A DNA stretch of 64,000 nucleotides from Lumnitzera littorea (lineage: Eukaryota > Streptophyta > Magnoliopsida > Myrtales > Combretaceae), in assembly GCA_024138015.1 (NCBI GenBank), contig JAMXBB010000007.1:87611418-87675417 (forward strand), in the 5' to 3' direction. Every line of letters starts with the position of its first letter. The stretch's first letter is position 1. The translations under genes and the position numbers were made by a program. Below, piece after piece: positions 46,985 through 57,719 of this stretch. The notes beneath the pieces were generated by a model that had not been told where the DNA came from, ran no database searches, and saw nothing but the letters and a program-made list of their open reading frames with translations.

Positions 46985-48177
46985 CAAAGGCTAAGGACTT
47001 TAGATGAGGCCATCTGAGTAGTATAGAGGGTTGAAAAGAAAAGGTAAAGTTAGATTAGTTGAGTGCTGAGTAGAAATGGTATGTTGAGCCGACCTAGATA
47101 TGACCAAACGCAATACAATTCCGCAGTGGATCTCCATGGTTAGGTGTCATAATGATGGCTACAGCAAGTATAAGGCCAAAGAGATTGAGTTCAAGAAGGA
47201 CCAAGGCCAGAGCTTTAGGAGGAAAACCTAAGAGATCAAGTGTTATAAATGTCCTGGCTATGAACATGTGGCTAGTTAGTGTCTAATCCAACATATCATG
47301 ACCATTAAGGGAGACAAGCCCCAATTCAAAGTGGGGAATGCTAGTGAAGGGGAGGATGAAGTGTGAGTTCATCAACTACTAGAAGAATTCTAAGAAGATC
47401 TCGATGCCATGACCCTACTTGAAGTAGGAGCCAAATACTATTTGGTCGTGAGACAAACACTTAATACCTTTGTATCTGATAAGAATGAGTAGAGGGAGAA
47501 CCTTTTCCATATAAATTGCTGAGTAAATGATAAGCTCTGTGCATCAATTATTGATGGAGGAAGCTGTACCAATTTCATAGTATAGGATGTAGTAAAGGCC
47601 TTAAAGTTGCTAACCTACCCTCATGCTATGCCGACCCTGGCTATTTGATTTGAGAATGTTGCATGATGAGTATAAAAAAAACTATATGTTCTAAGAGGAT
47701 GGGAAGAAGGTTATATTGACTCTAATGAGCCCTAAAGAAGTGTAAGGGTCATAAGAGATGATTACCTAATCACTACAATTGAAGTACTTAGTGATTTCAC
47801 GAGCCCAACTTTCCAAGGATATCAAGACAAAATAGTGTGTGCTCTTGTTAATAAGAAAGCTTTTAAAGTTGAGAGAAATTAGAAGCCTAGCTACCAAGTT
47901 ATAGATATTATTATAGGAGTTTGTCGACCTCTTTCCTACTGAGATGCCGAGAGGTTTATTACCTGTAAGAGGCATTGAGCATTGCATTGATCTTCAGTTT
48001 AAAGCTGTTCTTTTGAACCAACTTGCCTATAAGCTCAACCCCAAGCAGACAGTCGAGTTAAAGATACAAGTTGATGATTGATTGATTGCGGATATGTTTA
48101 AGAAAGCATAAGCCCCTGTATAGTACTGGCTGTCCTAGTACCTAAGAAGGATGGCTCTTAGACAATATACATCGATA
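46985..48177 (+). repeat. Array unit 12, with internal deletion, continuous with RT
   Basis: 1192 bp: about 170 bp of the protease C-terminal half are missing, with the junction near 47631 where ctatgccg joins accctggctatttgattt. Protease SIIDGGSCTNFIV keeps the catalytic triplet. Unlike the others it does not return to gag: acatcgatagtcgaacaatc continues the normal RT (SRTINKI). Confidence 0.9.
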
Positions 48178-48735
48178 GTCGAACAATCAACAAAATTGCT
48201 ATCAAGTATCGATATCCTATCCTACAGTTAGATGATATGCTCAATGATTTGCAAGGTTCCTGAATCTTTTCAAAGATTGATTTAAAGAGTGGCTATCACC
48301 AAATACGAATGAGACTTAAAGACAAATGGAAGATAGCCTTCAAAACAAAAGATGGTTGGTTTGAGTGGATGGTGATGCCGTTTGGTTTAGCAAACGTACC
48401 TAATATTTTCATGCAACTCATGAACCATGTTTTTAGGACTTTAATTGATACACGTGTAGTTGTTTACTTTGATGATATTTTGGTCTATAGTGTTGACCTT
48501 ATTTCTCATGTTGAGAACTTAAGATTTGTGTTTGATATCCTCCCTACCAACAAGTTGTTCAACAATTTAAAAAAATGTGTGTTCTGTCAAAGTAAGGTTG
48601 TATTTCTCAGATATGTTGTTTCTAAGGGAAGAATTAGAGTTGATGAAGAGAAAGTCCAAGTTATCTTCGAGTGGCCAACACCAACTAGCATTGTTAAAGT
48701 GAGGAGTTTTCAGCATTTAGCTTCATTTTATTGAA
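48178..48735 (+). pseudogene. Chromovirus reverse transcriptase core
   Basis: RNA-dependent DNA polymerase of the element, single copy. The frame runs TINKIAIKYRYPIPQLDDML, a stop at a Cys or Trp codon near 48260, FSKIDLKSGYHQIRM, WMVMPFGLANVP and VVVYFDDILVYS (catalytic Y-x-D-D near 48470), then CVFCQSKVVFL, closing at TGA 48732-48734. The open part 48309-48734 is the longest coding run in the element. The active-site Asp pair is intact, yet stops on both sides prevent a functional enzyme. Confidence 0.9.
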
Positions 48736-49270
48736 GATTTATTCAAAAATTTAGTTCCTTAACTATTCCACTAACCAAGCTGACCAAGAAAAACTCTGAG
48801 TTCAAGTAGTCTGAGAAAGCTTAGAGAAGCTTTAATGAGATCAAGTCCAATTTGACCTTAACCCTAGTACTTACCCTACCTAATTTTGAGAATGTTGTTT
48901 AACTAGAGTGTGATGCATCTAGAGTTGACATTGGTGTTGTTCTTATGCAAGAGCCCTAATTAGTTGCCTATTTTAGTGAGAAACTCAAAGGAGCTACCCC
49001 AAATTACTTGACATATGACAAAAAGTTTTATGTCCTTGTCCAAGTACTTTAGAACTAGCAACACTACTTGTTGTTAAGAGAATTCATCATCTACACAGAC
49101 TATGAATCTCTCAAACATCTTCAAGGGCAACAAAAACTTTCTCAATTTCATGCTCAATGGGTTGAATTCTTGAAAAATTTTTACTACGTCATTCGTTATA
49201 AGAAGGGAAGCACTAATGCTGTGGCCGATGCACTCTCTTGTCAGCATGTTCTTATCATAACTTTACAAGC
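48736..49270 (+). pseudogene. Chromovirus RNase H
   Basis: RT-linked RNase H. Recognisable parts: PLTKLTKKN, LECDASRVDIGVVLMQ (first catalytic Asp), YFSEKLKGATPNYLTYDKKFY, then after several stops YTDYESLKHL and FLKNFYYVIRYKKGSTNAVADALS, the domain's usual end. Stops replace Trp and Gln codons near 48810, 48900, 48957 and 49050. Confidence 0.85.
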
Positions 49271-50150
49271 TATAATACTTAGATTTGGCACCCTGCATGA
49301 TCAGTATGAACATAATCTATGTTTTAGACCGTTATTGGCTAAATGCAACATAAGAGGAGTAGTAGATGGGTTTTATTTGAGCCAAGGATTCCTAATGAAA
49401 AGTAAGTTTGTGTACCGAGTGGTTGAGAAGAGAACGGTTGAGTTGCTGAAAGAACATTTATATTGGCCTGGGATGATGAACGATGTGTACCAAGTTCTTC
49501 AGAGGTGTGAGATGTGTAAACGTGCTAAGGGAAGAAATGAGTTGTATAGGGAATACATACGTCCACCCTTACCTGAACAGCTATGGATCGATTTAAGTAT
49601 AGATTTCATGCTTAGCCTACCTTGAACATCAAGAAGACATGATTTTATTATGGTGGTAGTCGATCAGTTTAGCAAAATGAGCCACTTCCTCTCCTACCAC
49701 AAAACCAATGATACTTTGTTTGTTACTAACCTCTTTTTGTAGGAGACGTCCAACTACATGAAGTACTAAGGAGTATTGTGTTCAATCATGATTCGAAGTT
49801 CACAAGCATCTTTTAGAGAACACTATGGAAGAAGCTTAACACTAAGCCTATGTTCAATACTTTTTGCCACCCTACAGAGAGACAGCCAAATAGAATTTGT
49901 GAACAAAACGGTTAGCAATCTCCTTCGAGCTATTGTTAGGAAGAATCTATATGATTGGGATCTATGCCTACCTGTCATTGAATCTGCTTACAACCACTTT
50001 ACTCATAGTTTAATAGGAAGGTCACCCTTTGAGTTTGTCTATGGACCTAACCTAAACTTACCTTTGGATATGGTTATTAGCCCAGCATTCCCAAAAGAAA
50101 GTCAATCTGACTTAGAGCACATTGAGGAGTTCTAGAAATTGCATCAAAAG
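49271..50150 (+). pseudogene. Chromovirus integrase
   Basis: The zinc-binding end retains only its Cys pair (RCEMCKRAKGR, near 49503); the His-His half is missing between FVYRVVEKRT and VELLKEHLYWPGM, so there is an internal deletion. The core starts LWIDLSIDFMLSLP (first catalytic Asp) followed by a stop, then FIMVVVDQFSKMSHF. The segment with the second Asp is scrambled by a frame change around 49740-49860. QIEFVNKTVSNLLRAI supplies the catalytic Glu neighbourhood, then YNHFTHSLIGRSPFEFVYG follows. Confidence 0.85.
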
Positions 50151-50471
50151 GTTACGAAGCAACTAGCTAAGACTATGGGCCGACAAAAGGAACAGGGGAG
50201 TTGAAGAAGGAGGCGAGTCATTTATAACCCAACAAACCTTGTCTAAATCCACCTTAGCAAGAAGCGTTTTCTACAAAAGAGGTTGAATAAGCTATCTCCC
50301 AAATTAGATGGACCCTTTAAAATCCTTCGACATGTCAATGACAATGCTTATGAACTAGAGTTGACTGAAGGATACAAGGTATCTCAAACTTTCAATGTCG
50401 CTAACCTGACACCCTATGTATCAGACGAAGATGAAGAGCAAGATTTGAGGATAAATCTTCAACAACCATAG
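50151..50471 (+). pseudogene. Integrase C-terminal domain, overlapping polypurine tract
   Basis: After KQLAKTMGRQKEQG and stops, an open frame from 50283 reads LDGPFKILRHVNDNAYELEL and FNVANLTPYV, the C-terminal GPF/Y-type domain. It ends in acidic EDEEQDLRINLQQP at stop TAG. No long purine tract separates this from the 3' LTR at 50477; ccatagagaac is the likely decayed tract, overlapping the last codons. This fits lineages whose pol frame runs to or into the 3' LTR. No canonical chromodomain is visible. Confidence 0.75.
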
Positions 50472-50476
50472 AGAAC

Positions 50477-51299
50477 TAATGAATTGCTGACCTCTTGTCC
50501 CCTTATTTGCGTATGTCTTCAAGGTCTTTAATCTCTCACTAGAAGAATTCTCTCCCATCAATTTGTCTAAGATGAAACATAGTACATGGAAGAATAGTTG
50601 GCGAACTCTTTAAGGGCCCAACTTAGATACACTTTGCTTTTTTCTAATCTTTATCTAATCGTCGACTACTTATGTATTGAGGCCAAGGACCATACACCAG
50701 CATTCATCATTCATCTCGGTAATCCTAGTTACCATCCGCCTACATTAGCCACAATTCTAGCCTAGCTTAAATTCTCTATATGAACTATTAACAGGTTACC
50801 ACTTGTCTATTACTTTTCTGACATTATGCTTTTTACCTTTTCGTTATTTGTTCCATTTACCCTATTCATATGTACTAGGAATCTCTTTCTTCTTTATCTT
50901 TTCTGTAATTTTCCTCATTTGTAATGTTAGCCTAGGAACTTAGTATAAATAGTCCCTTTTCACTATAACCGAAATATCTTACATCCCTTTTTAGATATTA
51001 AATATAATTTTCCTTATGAGATATTCCTCTTTGAGTAGAATCTCCTTACATTTTTATCTAATCTTGTCAAGTAGCTCGAGATTAGTAGCAAGTAGACTTT
51101 AACATTAGCTTGTGTGTCATATTAAGTAAAGTGTTGAGTCATGTTGTGTTCATTAGTGTGTCATATTCTCCAAGTAGCTTCACCGAAGCTGCTATCTATT
51201 GTCTCTTCCATTCTAATTTTCTTCGATATCTCGAAGAACCCATTTGGTTCTCACTCTCTACTATAAGTCCTAGTGATTACTGAGCTCCTAAGTATACCA
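50477..51299 (+). repeat. 3' LTR of the chromovirus
   Basis: 823 bp, the same length as the 5' LTR, starting TAATGAATT (partner TGATGGATT) and ending GTATACCA. Followed by tttct, the copy of the target site. Confidence 0.9.
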
Positions 51300-52039
51300 T
51301 TTCTTAAAAATGACACTACATGGTAAGGAGAAAAGGCTTGACCTATTTACACTAGTGTTAATCGACATGATCTTTAAATTTTTAGATTGACACAATTGTA
51401 AAACTACTTAGACTCTTTTAATTTAAGACGCCCTTTATAGAACATACATAATTGTGAGACTACTTAGACTCAATGATCTAATCTAAGGGATTTCATATGT
51501 CATCTCATGTAATGAGGTAAGACTTTTGATTTGATAATATTTAAAAAAATTCCTTGCAAGAAGTATTCAATTGTACATATACAAAGATAGTGGCATTGAT
51601 TGCTTAGAATCAATAATTCTTCCTCATTAGTCAAGGGGGTATTTCCCACTACTTTACTATTTGTCATGTCCTTCCAAGGCATTATTTATGTTTAAATGTC
51701 GATATATTGAAGTACTCATTAATGGGATTGTCTCTACTACTTTCTAGTAAGAAATAGAGAAATTTGTTAACATGATAACTATATATACTTCTCATGGCTT
51801 GTAGTATACCTAGGAGACAATGCTCTTGCTAGCCTACAATACACAAAGCAAGCTCATCATTGTACGCTTGTGAGACAAGTCTCTTACTAGCTAGTAATGA
51901 TGTGTAGGTTGCTTCCTTTTGCTTAATTAAGGGGTTTAGTTGCCCCTATTCAGACATAAATAGTTTTATGAAATTAACTTCACCCACTAAGGACACTAGT
52001 CTTTTAATTTGTGGTGACAATAGTAATAAGATGAAGATA
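51300..52039. other. Flank between chromovirus and Tat-like remnant
   Basis: No gene recognised. A phrase of about 25 bp containing ctacttagact occurs twice (near 51402 and 51460). Around 51810-51920 related words (gagacaatgctcttgctagc and gagacaagtctcttactagc) also repeat. This may be internal sequence of the adjoining remnant, which would continue leftward, but I find no RT motif. Confidence 0.4.
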
Positions 52040-52131
52040 TAGAAAGTTTTATCACATTCTCATTAGAAAATGTCAGTGATGGAGAAAGAAATTTCTTTCC
52101 TTGACAAGAAGCAAACATTGTTCAGCTTACA

Positions 52132-52572
52132 CATGAAATGAAAAGAAATTGAGATAGAATAGATAAGGGCACATTCTACTTGTTAAGAGTTAAAGCACTT
52201 TCTACTACACTTTCTAGCTTACAAAGTGCTTTCTAACTTCATAATATCATTTCTTTGATTGCATTTCTTCGTGCCCCTACGACATGAAATGAAAAGAAAA
52301 TTGAGATAGAATAGATAAGGGTACATTCTACTTGTTAAGAGTTAAAGCACTCTCTATTGCACTTTCTAGCTTACAAAGTGCTTTCTAACTTCATAATATC
52401 ATTTCTTTGATTGCATTTCTTCGTGCCCTTATGACATGAAATGAAAAGAAAATTGAGATAGAATAGATAAGGGCACATTCTACTTGTTAAGAGTTAAAGC
52501 ACTTTCTACTGCACTTTCTAGCTAACAAAGTGCTTTCTAACTTCATAATATCATTTCTTCGTGCCCCTACGA
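52132..52572. repeat. Triple tandem repeat, 151-bp period
   Basis: Three copies beginning catgaaatgaaaagaaa at 52132, 52283 and 52435, nearly identical to one another. The third lacks 14 bp near its end (tgattgcatttctt). They lie in the spacer beyond the protease of the minus-strand remnant. High mutual identity against the decayed surroundings suggests recent duplication. Confidence 0.9.
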
Positions 52573-52629
52573 TAACTGCACATCTTTTTCTTCTTGAATG
52601 CTCATGTTTAAGCTTCTTGTCCTGTAGAT

Positions 52630-53150
52630 AGTAGTACCTCATGGGGTACCTCTATAAATATTCCCCCTTTAGTCTCATTGAAGAAGGCCATTTCAATAAG
52701 GTGTAGTTCATCTTATGTGAATGGATTCTTTGTTGTAGGAATAAAGATGTCCTACTCATTCTAATGACCCTTCATGTACTAATGCTATGTTGAAGGTATC
52801 AAGTGGTGATTATGCAATCATGTTCTTCCTATGAGAAGATGGTAAAATACAAGTGCATCAATCACATGGAACCATGTGGACTTATAGATAGGTCCAACAT
52901 TGAAATCTACTTTAACGCACTCCATTCTCTTCATGGAAGACTCCTAGAAGCTGTTCAATACTATGGGTTGTTTCACTAAGTGTCGAATGTGTATCATTGT
53001 AGTTTTGAAAGTAGACATTGGCATAATATTGAGTGAGGATCCATTATCAACAAATGCTCTCCAGATAAGACAAACATTAAGTATACTTTTCACATATAAA
53101 GGGTGATTATAAGTGGGACTCTTCATGCAAATGTTGGCATTAGTCAACGT
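52630..53150 (-). pseudogene. Retropepsin of the minus-strand Tat-like remnant
   Basis: Aspartic protease that would process the polyprotein. On the minus strand an open frame at 53147-52944 contains YNHPLYVKSILNVCLI and FVDNGSSLNIMPMSTFK, the Tat/Ogre-type active site (D-x-G-S-S-L-N-I). Past a shift the frame continues WFHVIDALVFYHLLIGR, the conserved second half, then DELHLIEMAFFNE of the linker to RT. Stops occur between. The catalytic Asp is present. Confidence 0.75.
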
Positions 53151-54570
53151 AATTGCATTTTCATTCTTAGAAACTATCCTCTCTATACGTTTCTTGTACT
53201 AACCTTGTGCAATCCTCATGATTGTAGTCATTGCCTCGAGCCGAACATCCTTGTCAAGGCTTAGCAGATTAAAGAAATTTCCAACATTAGCAGTCCTCAA
53301 CAAAGGAAAGGCAGCATCATCATCTCCACTTTCTTTAGTTTGGAGTCCTTCACCTCTATCTTCGTACCTCAGCTAGCTATACGTCTATATCTTTTGTCTT
53401 TATAAGGTCATAGTTACTAGCATTTACGGTACCACGGTAAGCGTTATAGGCTGAAAGTAGGTTATTTCTGACATCATTGTCTTTGATGATTAGTTCCCCA
53501 TTTTGAATTCATCCATTAAATATCCTCTTTAAATTCCAATAATCTTTAATAGGTTGACTTACACTCCTATGAAATTTACGAAACTTAGGGTCATTCTTTC
53601 CTCATTTCTTGGTAAGCGTTTAATTCTCGAGTATCTAATGTTGTCATCACGTAGCCATTGGTCGAGCATTGCATGTGCCTTCCCCATCGAGCATGGGTAT
53701 GTTAAGGATGGCTTAGAGTTCACAAGTTTATCATTTCTTTATTTCTTTGTTTCCCTTGGATTCTCCTTTTGAATTGACTTCACTGATGGTATGTGCTTGT
53801 TAAACCTTATATTTTCACCCTTTTGTCATGCAACTGAATTGTTAGTCCTTCTTACATTTCCAACCACTGTGGAAAATAAGGCTATGGAAAGGTTCTCAAG
53901 ATGTACATCATATTCAGTAAACATCCCTTGAATGAATATCTTGACCAGCTCCCTCTTGTCGCAGACATCTTAGATATCTAAGGAACGTTCCATGAAGCAC
54001 TTAATGTAATCCATGAGATCCTCTGTAGCTTCTAATGAATCCTTACTATGTTAGTAAGGGTAATCCTTTCTTCAATAGAGAAAAACTTTTTCAAGAACAT
54101 TTTACATATACTATCTCACAAATCCACTTATCCTGGAGGTAGATTAACATATCAAGTATATGCCTTCTCAATGAGTGACTTATAAAACACTTTCAATTTC
54201 AAGTCTTCATTTAAACTGTATACTTCTAAAGTCTTAATAAACTTTAACAAGTATTCTCTGAGGCTCCACCTCTTACCATTGATCAATATGAACTTTAGAC
54301 TCATGTAATTTTTAGGGTACGGTTTTGTGGCGATGTGCTAATAGTATGGGAGTTTCAACTCCAATACTCCCATTATAGATTTCGTCTGTATTTCTCTTAG
54401 GTATACATCCAAATCTTCCTTGATCACAAATGTACCCCTTTAAGTAGATATTTCTACCCTTATTGGCATCGTAAAAGTATGGTTCATAGAAGTATGATTC
54501 ATAGGTGTAGCATTCATGGGTGTAGGATTTATGGGCATAGGTTACGTAGATCCAACAATTGTAACATGTG
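53151..54570 (-). pseudogene. Gag of the minus-strand Tat-like remnant
   Basis: Minus-strand frames carry KSLIEKAYT and YVNLPPG, then DSICKMFLKKFFSIEERITL TNIV, matching the plant Ty3 gag pattern in which a folded W-Y-x-x-L segment is followed by F-x-x-x-F-F. Stops stand at Trp positions of both halves (near 54151 and 54131). N-terminally, repeated MNHT-type words come from short tandem duplications at 54475-54545. The region up to 55030 is probably leader or N-terminal gag but is unreadable. Confidence 0.65.
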
Positions 54571-55057
54571 GTATAGCATGGAGGATGACAAGCCTCTGAT
54601 CTGGACCTCTTAACTCCTAATCTTATGTAAGGAGTGTTATGTAACTAAGGGTTCTACTATAAGAAGTTGCTCCTCGGCTCTAGGAGTGACTTGCCCATTG
54701 ACAACAGGAGGATTGAATGGCTAAGGGGCTTGTAAAGTATGTTATTGCACTCTATTAGAGGGGTTAGAGATAGTTTCTCCCTGTTGTACGGTAATGAAGG
54801 TAGCCAAAGCAGACGCACATTGGGCGAACATCATCGTGAGTTTGTTTAGATTCCTATTGTGCTCTTACAACTTGCTCACTAGTTGCACATTATTGGGGAT
54901 AGTTACTTATGCCCTACCTTCTTGATTCATGCCTTCGGCTGTACGTAGATTTGGGTTATTGGTCACAATAGTAACATCTCATTCTTAATTAACATCATTA
55001 ATAGGAACAGTTGGTCTCCTCCTTAGTGGTACTACGATGCAAATGACGAGTCTTCCA

Positions 55058-55700
55058 TCCTTAGTAAAGTTGCCAAAAATGTAGGTGTAAGGGTATGGTA
55101 ACAAATGTCAGGTGTATGTTGCTTAACAAACGTACTATACATAACTAAGGAAGTAACTTGAATTGCATGTATAGGATAATTAAATGAGGTAAGATAGGAA
55201 GGAAGAGTAGGTAATCTCAATAAGGCTTTAATACTTGTGGTGGCAATTGAAAGAGCTAAGAGGCATCAAACTCTATAGTCGATAGAGAATGATGTAGTGT
55301 TCTTGCAATATTCAAGTGCTAATCTTTTTAGGTAGGATTCTAGCAAAGTAACAATGTTTTTATCAAGATCTCTCTCCTTTAAATGAGAGAAGAAAAGGGG
55401 TATTTATAAGAGTTTGCCATTAATCTTATTTATAGCATTGTGATGTTGATCAATGGTCAAAATTAATCCCTTCCCTTAGGCTCTTTCTTTGGGTCCAAGT
55501 CTAATGAAAGTCTTATTCTTAATGTGAGTCAATATTGAGAAAAGTTAAATCAAACTAGTCAATCTAATAGACTTTACTCCAAGCCCACCATGCTAAAATT
55601 TCCTTGATCCTCTCGAATATATGGACTCGATTTTTTATGCTCTATCATCTCAGCCTATAGAGTCAAACCTAATTAATTAATAGGTTTAAAGCCCAAACAC
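55058..55700 (-). repeat. LTR and primer site of the minus-strand remnant
   Basis: The LTR end ...cacctaca (minus strand, 55080) is followed directly by tttttggcaactttactaagg, resembling the ttggcgactctgctgggga primer site of Tat-group elements. A TATA box, cttataaataccc, is near 55397-55409 on the minus strand. The LTR start on the right is not determined. Confidence 0.55.
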
Positions 55701-55787
55701 AAAATTAGCCCTATATAACATGCAACATAATATGTATTATATTACATTGCAGTACATTGTATAAAATACGGTTGGTATATTATATGC

Positions 55788-56004
55788 AACCTATATAATA
55801 TATATATGTATATATATTATGCACTATATATAGCATGTATGTATAAACACTAAATATTATAGTATTTTGTATAATACATATACATATATATTAGAATGTG
55901 AATATCATACATAGGTATATATAGACAATACTATAATATTAAATATTTCTACATACATGCTTTATATAGTGCATACTATATAAATATTTATATATATGTA
56001 GGTT
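55788..56004. repeat. Long AT-rich inverted repeat
   Basis: The left arm (about 55788-55880) and the right arm (about 55915-56004) are imperfect reverse complements. The clearest matching blocks are gcactatatatagcatgtatgta on the left against tacatacatgctttatatagtgc on the right, plus atattatagtatt against aatactataatat. The middle is TA-rich. It could be a decayed MITE or a simple AT palindrome; no target duplication was identified. Confidence 0.65.
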
Positions 56005-57719
56005 ATAACGTATACAAAATATATATAATAATTACAATATTACAATAACCATGGTAATGAGCAAAAATCATCTTCGAGTCCTTCAATTGCAAAAATAAAT
56101 TCATAAAATCACATTTACTTTGAATTTGCTTCAATTAAGATTCATTTTGAAATGTATAAAACACAAAAATATTGGTTCACACCAAAAAAAAAAAAAAAAA
56201 AAAGAAAACACAAAATATTGTTGATAGTCTCTAAATGCGTATATCTCTTAATGCTGACTTTCTCAAGAGTATATTAGAGTATTTTTTTCATTTAAAAACC
56301 ATCATAATTAGTGATTCAAGATCTTGAATTACTTAAATAATTTCTTAATGCATTTTATCTCTTTTATAAAATAGTATTCATTTCATTTTCATTTAAATGT
56401 AGAGGCATTTTGCCTTGGGTAAATTTATTTTATCTCTTTCATAAAACCTTTTCCATTTTAAATTAGCTATTTATTGTAATACATAATTTCAGAAGTTTCT
56501 ACCATATATTACCTTTTTATTTATTACATTAATTCTTTCTTTATTTCCTTTTGAAAACCCTAATAAAGATATAAAACTAATGGCCACATTAAATTTTATT
56601 TTAATTTTCTCTACCGATTTCCATTACTTATTTTCAATAACATATTGATCATCAGGAATTTCCATCAAAAACAAAATGCAAATGTTGTTAATGATGTGAT
56701 GGATCGTTGCTACAAAGTTCAGTCCAAAGTTCACGTCCTTAGCACTTAGTACAAAAATATTTGGTACTTTCGAAGGGAAAAACTCTTACTCTCTCTCCCT
56801 CTTCTATTCCAAAGCCATATGAGAACAGAAACCGTAGATCTTGACTTTCTTCTTCTTCGCTTACCCTATCAGAGTAATATGATAGATTGTTTGGATCACT
56901 TCATATCTTTCTTAAAGGGGATCATACCCACTCTTCTCTTTGATTAATCCTTTTATACTTCTTGTTGTTTATTACAATCCGTTATTTTCTTAGTTAGATC
57001 TGTTATATTTTCTGCTATTTTTGTTACATGCGCTAACTAATGTGTATAAACAAGATCTGTTATAAACCCTAAGTATTTTGAATACAACATATATTTTCTG
57101 ATTATGTAATACAAAATCCTTGAATTTCGAAGGCCTTCGAACCTGTCTCTGACTCTGTTGGTGACTCTTAACATGATGTCATTAACATCATCTCTTTGGT
57201 TTTCTTTTGTTACATTTATCATTCATTATTTTATATATTTCTAATTAAATAACAAAATGATACTTAATTTCCAATTCATTTTCTTACTATTTATATTGTT
57301 AAGAAACCCATCAGAGAAGTTTTAAGTCGCGAGATGTATATGTTATAGTTATTATCGTACGCCCCCATTAATTCTTACTACAATCATGATTTTTTATATT
57401 AAACATTTAACAAATTACCACTTAAAAGTTAAAGAAAAAAAAAAAGAAGAAGAAGAAAGAAATAAGCTAGGTTAGTTTTCATCTTTTAAAAAATTACTAG
57501 TTAAAGAGTTTATGGAATATGCACATAAAAGTTTGAATGGTAATTATAATTTTTTTTTAAAAAAGATGTAAGTATAATTTAATGGTTTTATGTATTATAA
57601 AAAAGTATATTAAAAATTATTTAAACAGTATAAAGAATGACTTATTACAAATAGTGTCAATTGTGAAATTACTTAAATTATTTGGAAGAATTTGCTGTAT
57701 CAAATTTAATATTTAGTCT
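56005..57719. other. AT-rich DNA without recognised gene
   Basis: Nothing coding is recognised. It contains a 20-base A run at 56184-56203 and an AAG-rich run near 57434-57465. The short open frames seem fortuitous. Confidence 0.5.

Larger units (their letters stand above)
32042..48177 (+). repeat. Tandem array of 12 units of about 1.36 kb inside the retrotransposon
   Basis: Unit starts recognised by the word aggcttgggactctagatga and variants: 32042, 33406, 34768, 36126, 37485, 38851, 40210, 41565, 42918, 44286, 45620 and 46985; the last ends at 48177. Lengths are 1334-1368 bp except the last, 1192 bp. Every unit has the same internal order: gag C-terminal half, CCHC knuckle, retropepsin, and the RT N-terminus up to the W-R-M-C-I-D motif. 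At each junction this RT motif is joined straight back to the gag word. Only the last unit continues into RT proper. The first is preceded by normal gag. Copies are diverged with private stops and indels. Confidence 0.95.
30192..51299 (+). mobile_element. Ty3 chromovirus (CRM/Reina-like) with internal 12-copy array
   Basis: A single 21.1-kb integrated retrotransposon. Both LTRs are 823 bp, start at matching positions and end in CA, and the element is flanked by a perfect 5-bp repeat, tttct (30187-30191 and 51300-51304). Order: LTR, primer site, gag, twelve tandem copies of a gag/protease/RT-start segment, RT, RNase H, integrase, C-terminal domain, LTR. The protease signature LIIDGGSCTNV type, the RT and integrase phrases and the integrase tail (DGPFKIL...FNVANLTPYV) place it with CRM/Reina chromoviruses. 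Every domain carries stops, so it is not autonomous. Without eleven extra units it would be about 6.2 kb, a normal size for this group. Confidence 0.9.
52040..55700 (-). mobile_element. Tat-like Ty3 remnant: LTR, primer site, gag, protease
   Basis: Read right to left: an LTR-like segment with TATA box (from about 55700 to 55080), a primer-site-like tttttggcaactttactaag (55079-55060), a gag region, a retropepsin, and a spacer holding a 151-bp triple repeat. RT and later domains are not seen, so the element is truncated at its 3' end. It differs in gag sequence from the 19.7-kb Tat-like element. The outer LTR boundary is uncertain. Confidence 0.7.

Noticed and set aside
32042..48177. Reading the array as a tandem gene cluster or a set of nested separate retrotransposons
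   Set aside because: No unit has its own LTR, start region or continuous frame, and a single target duplication encloses all of them.
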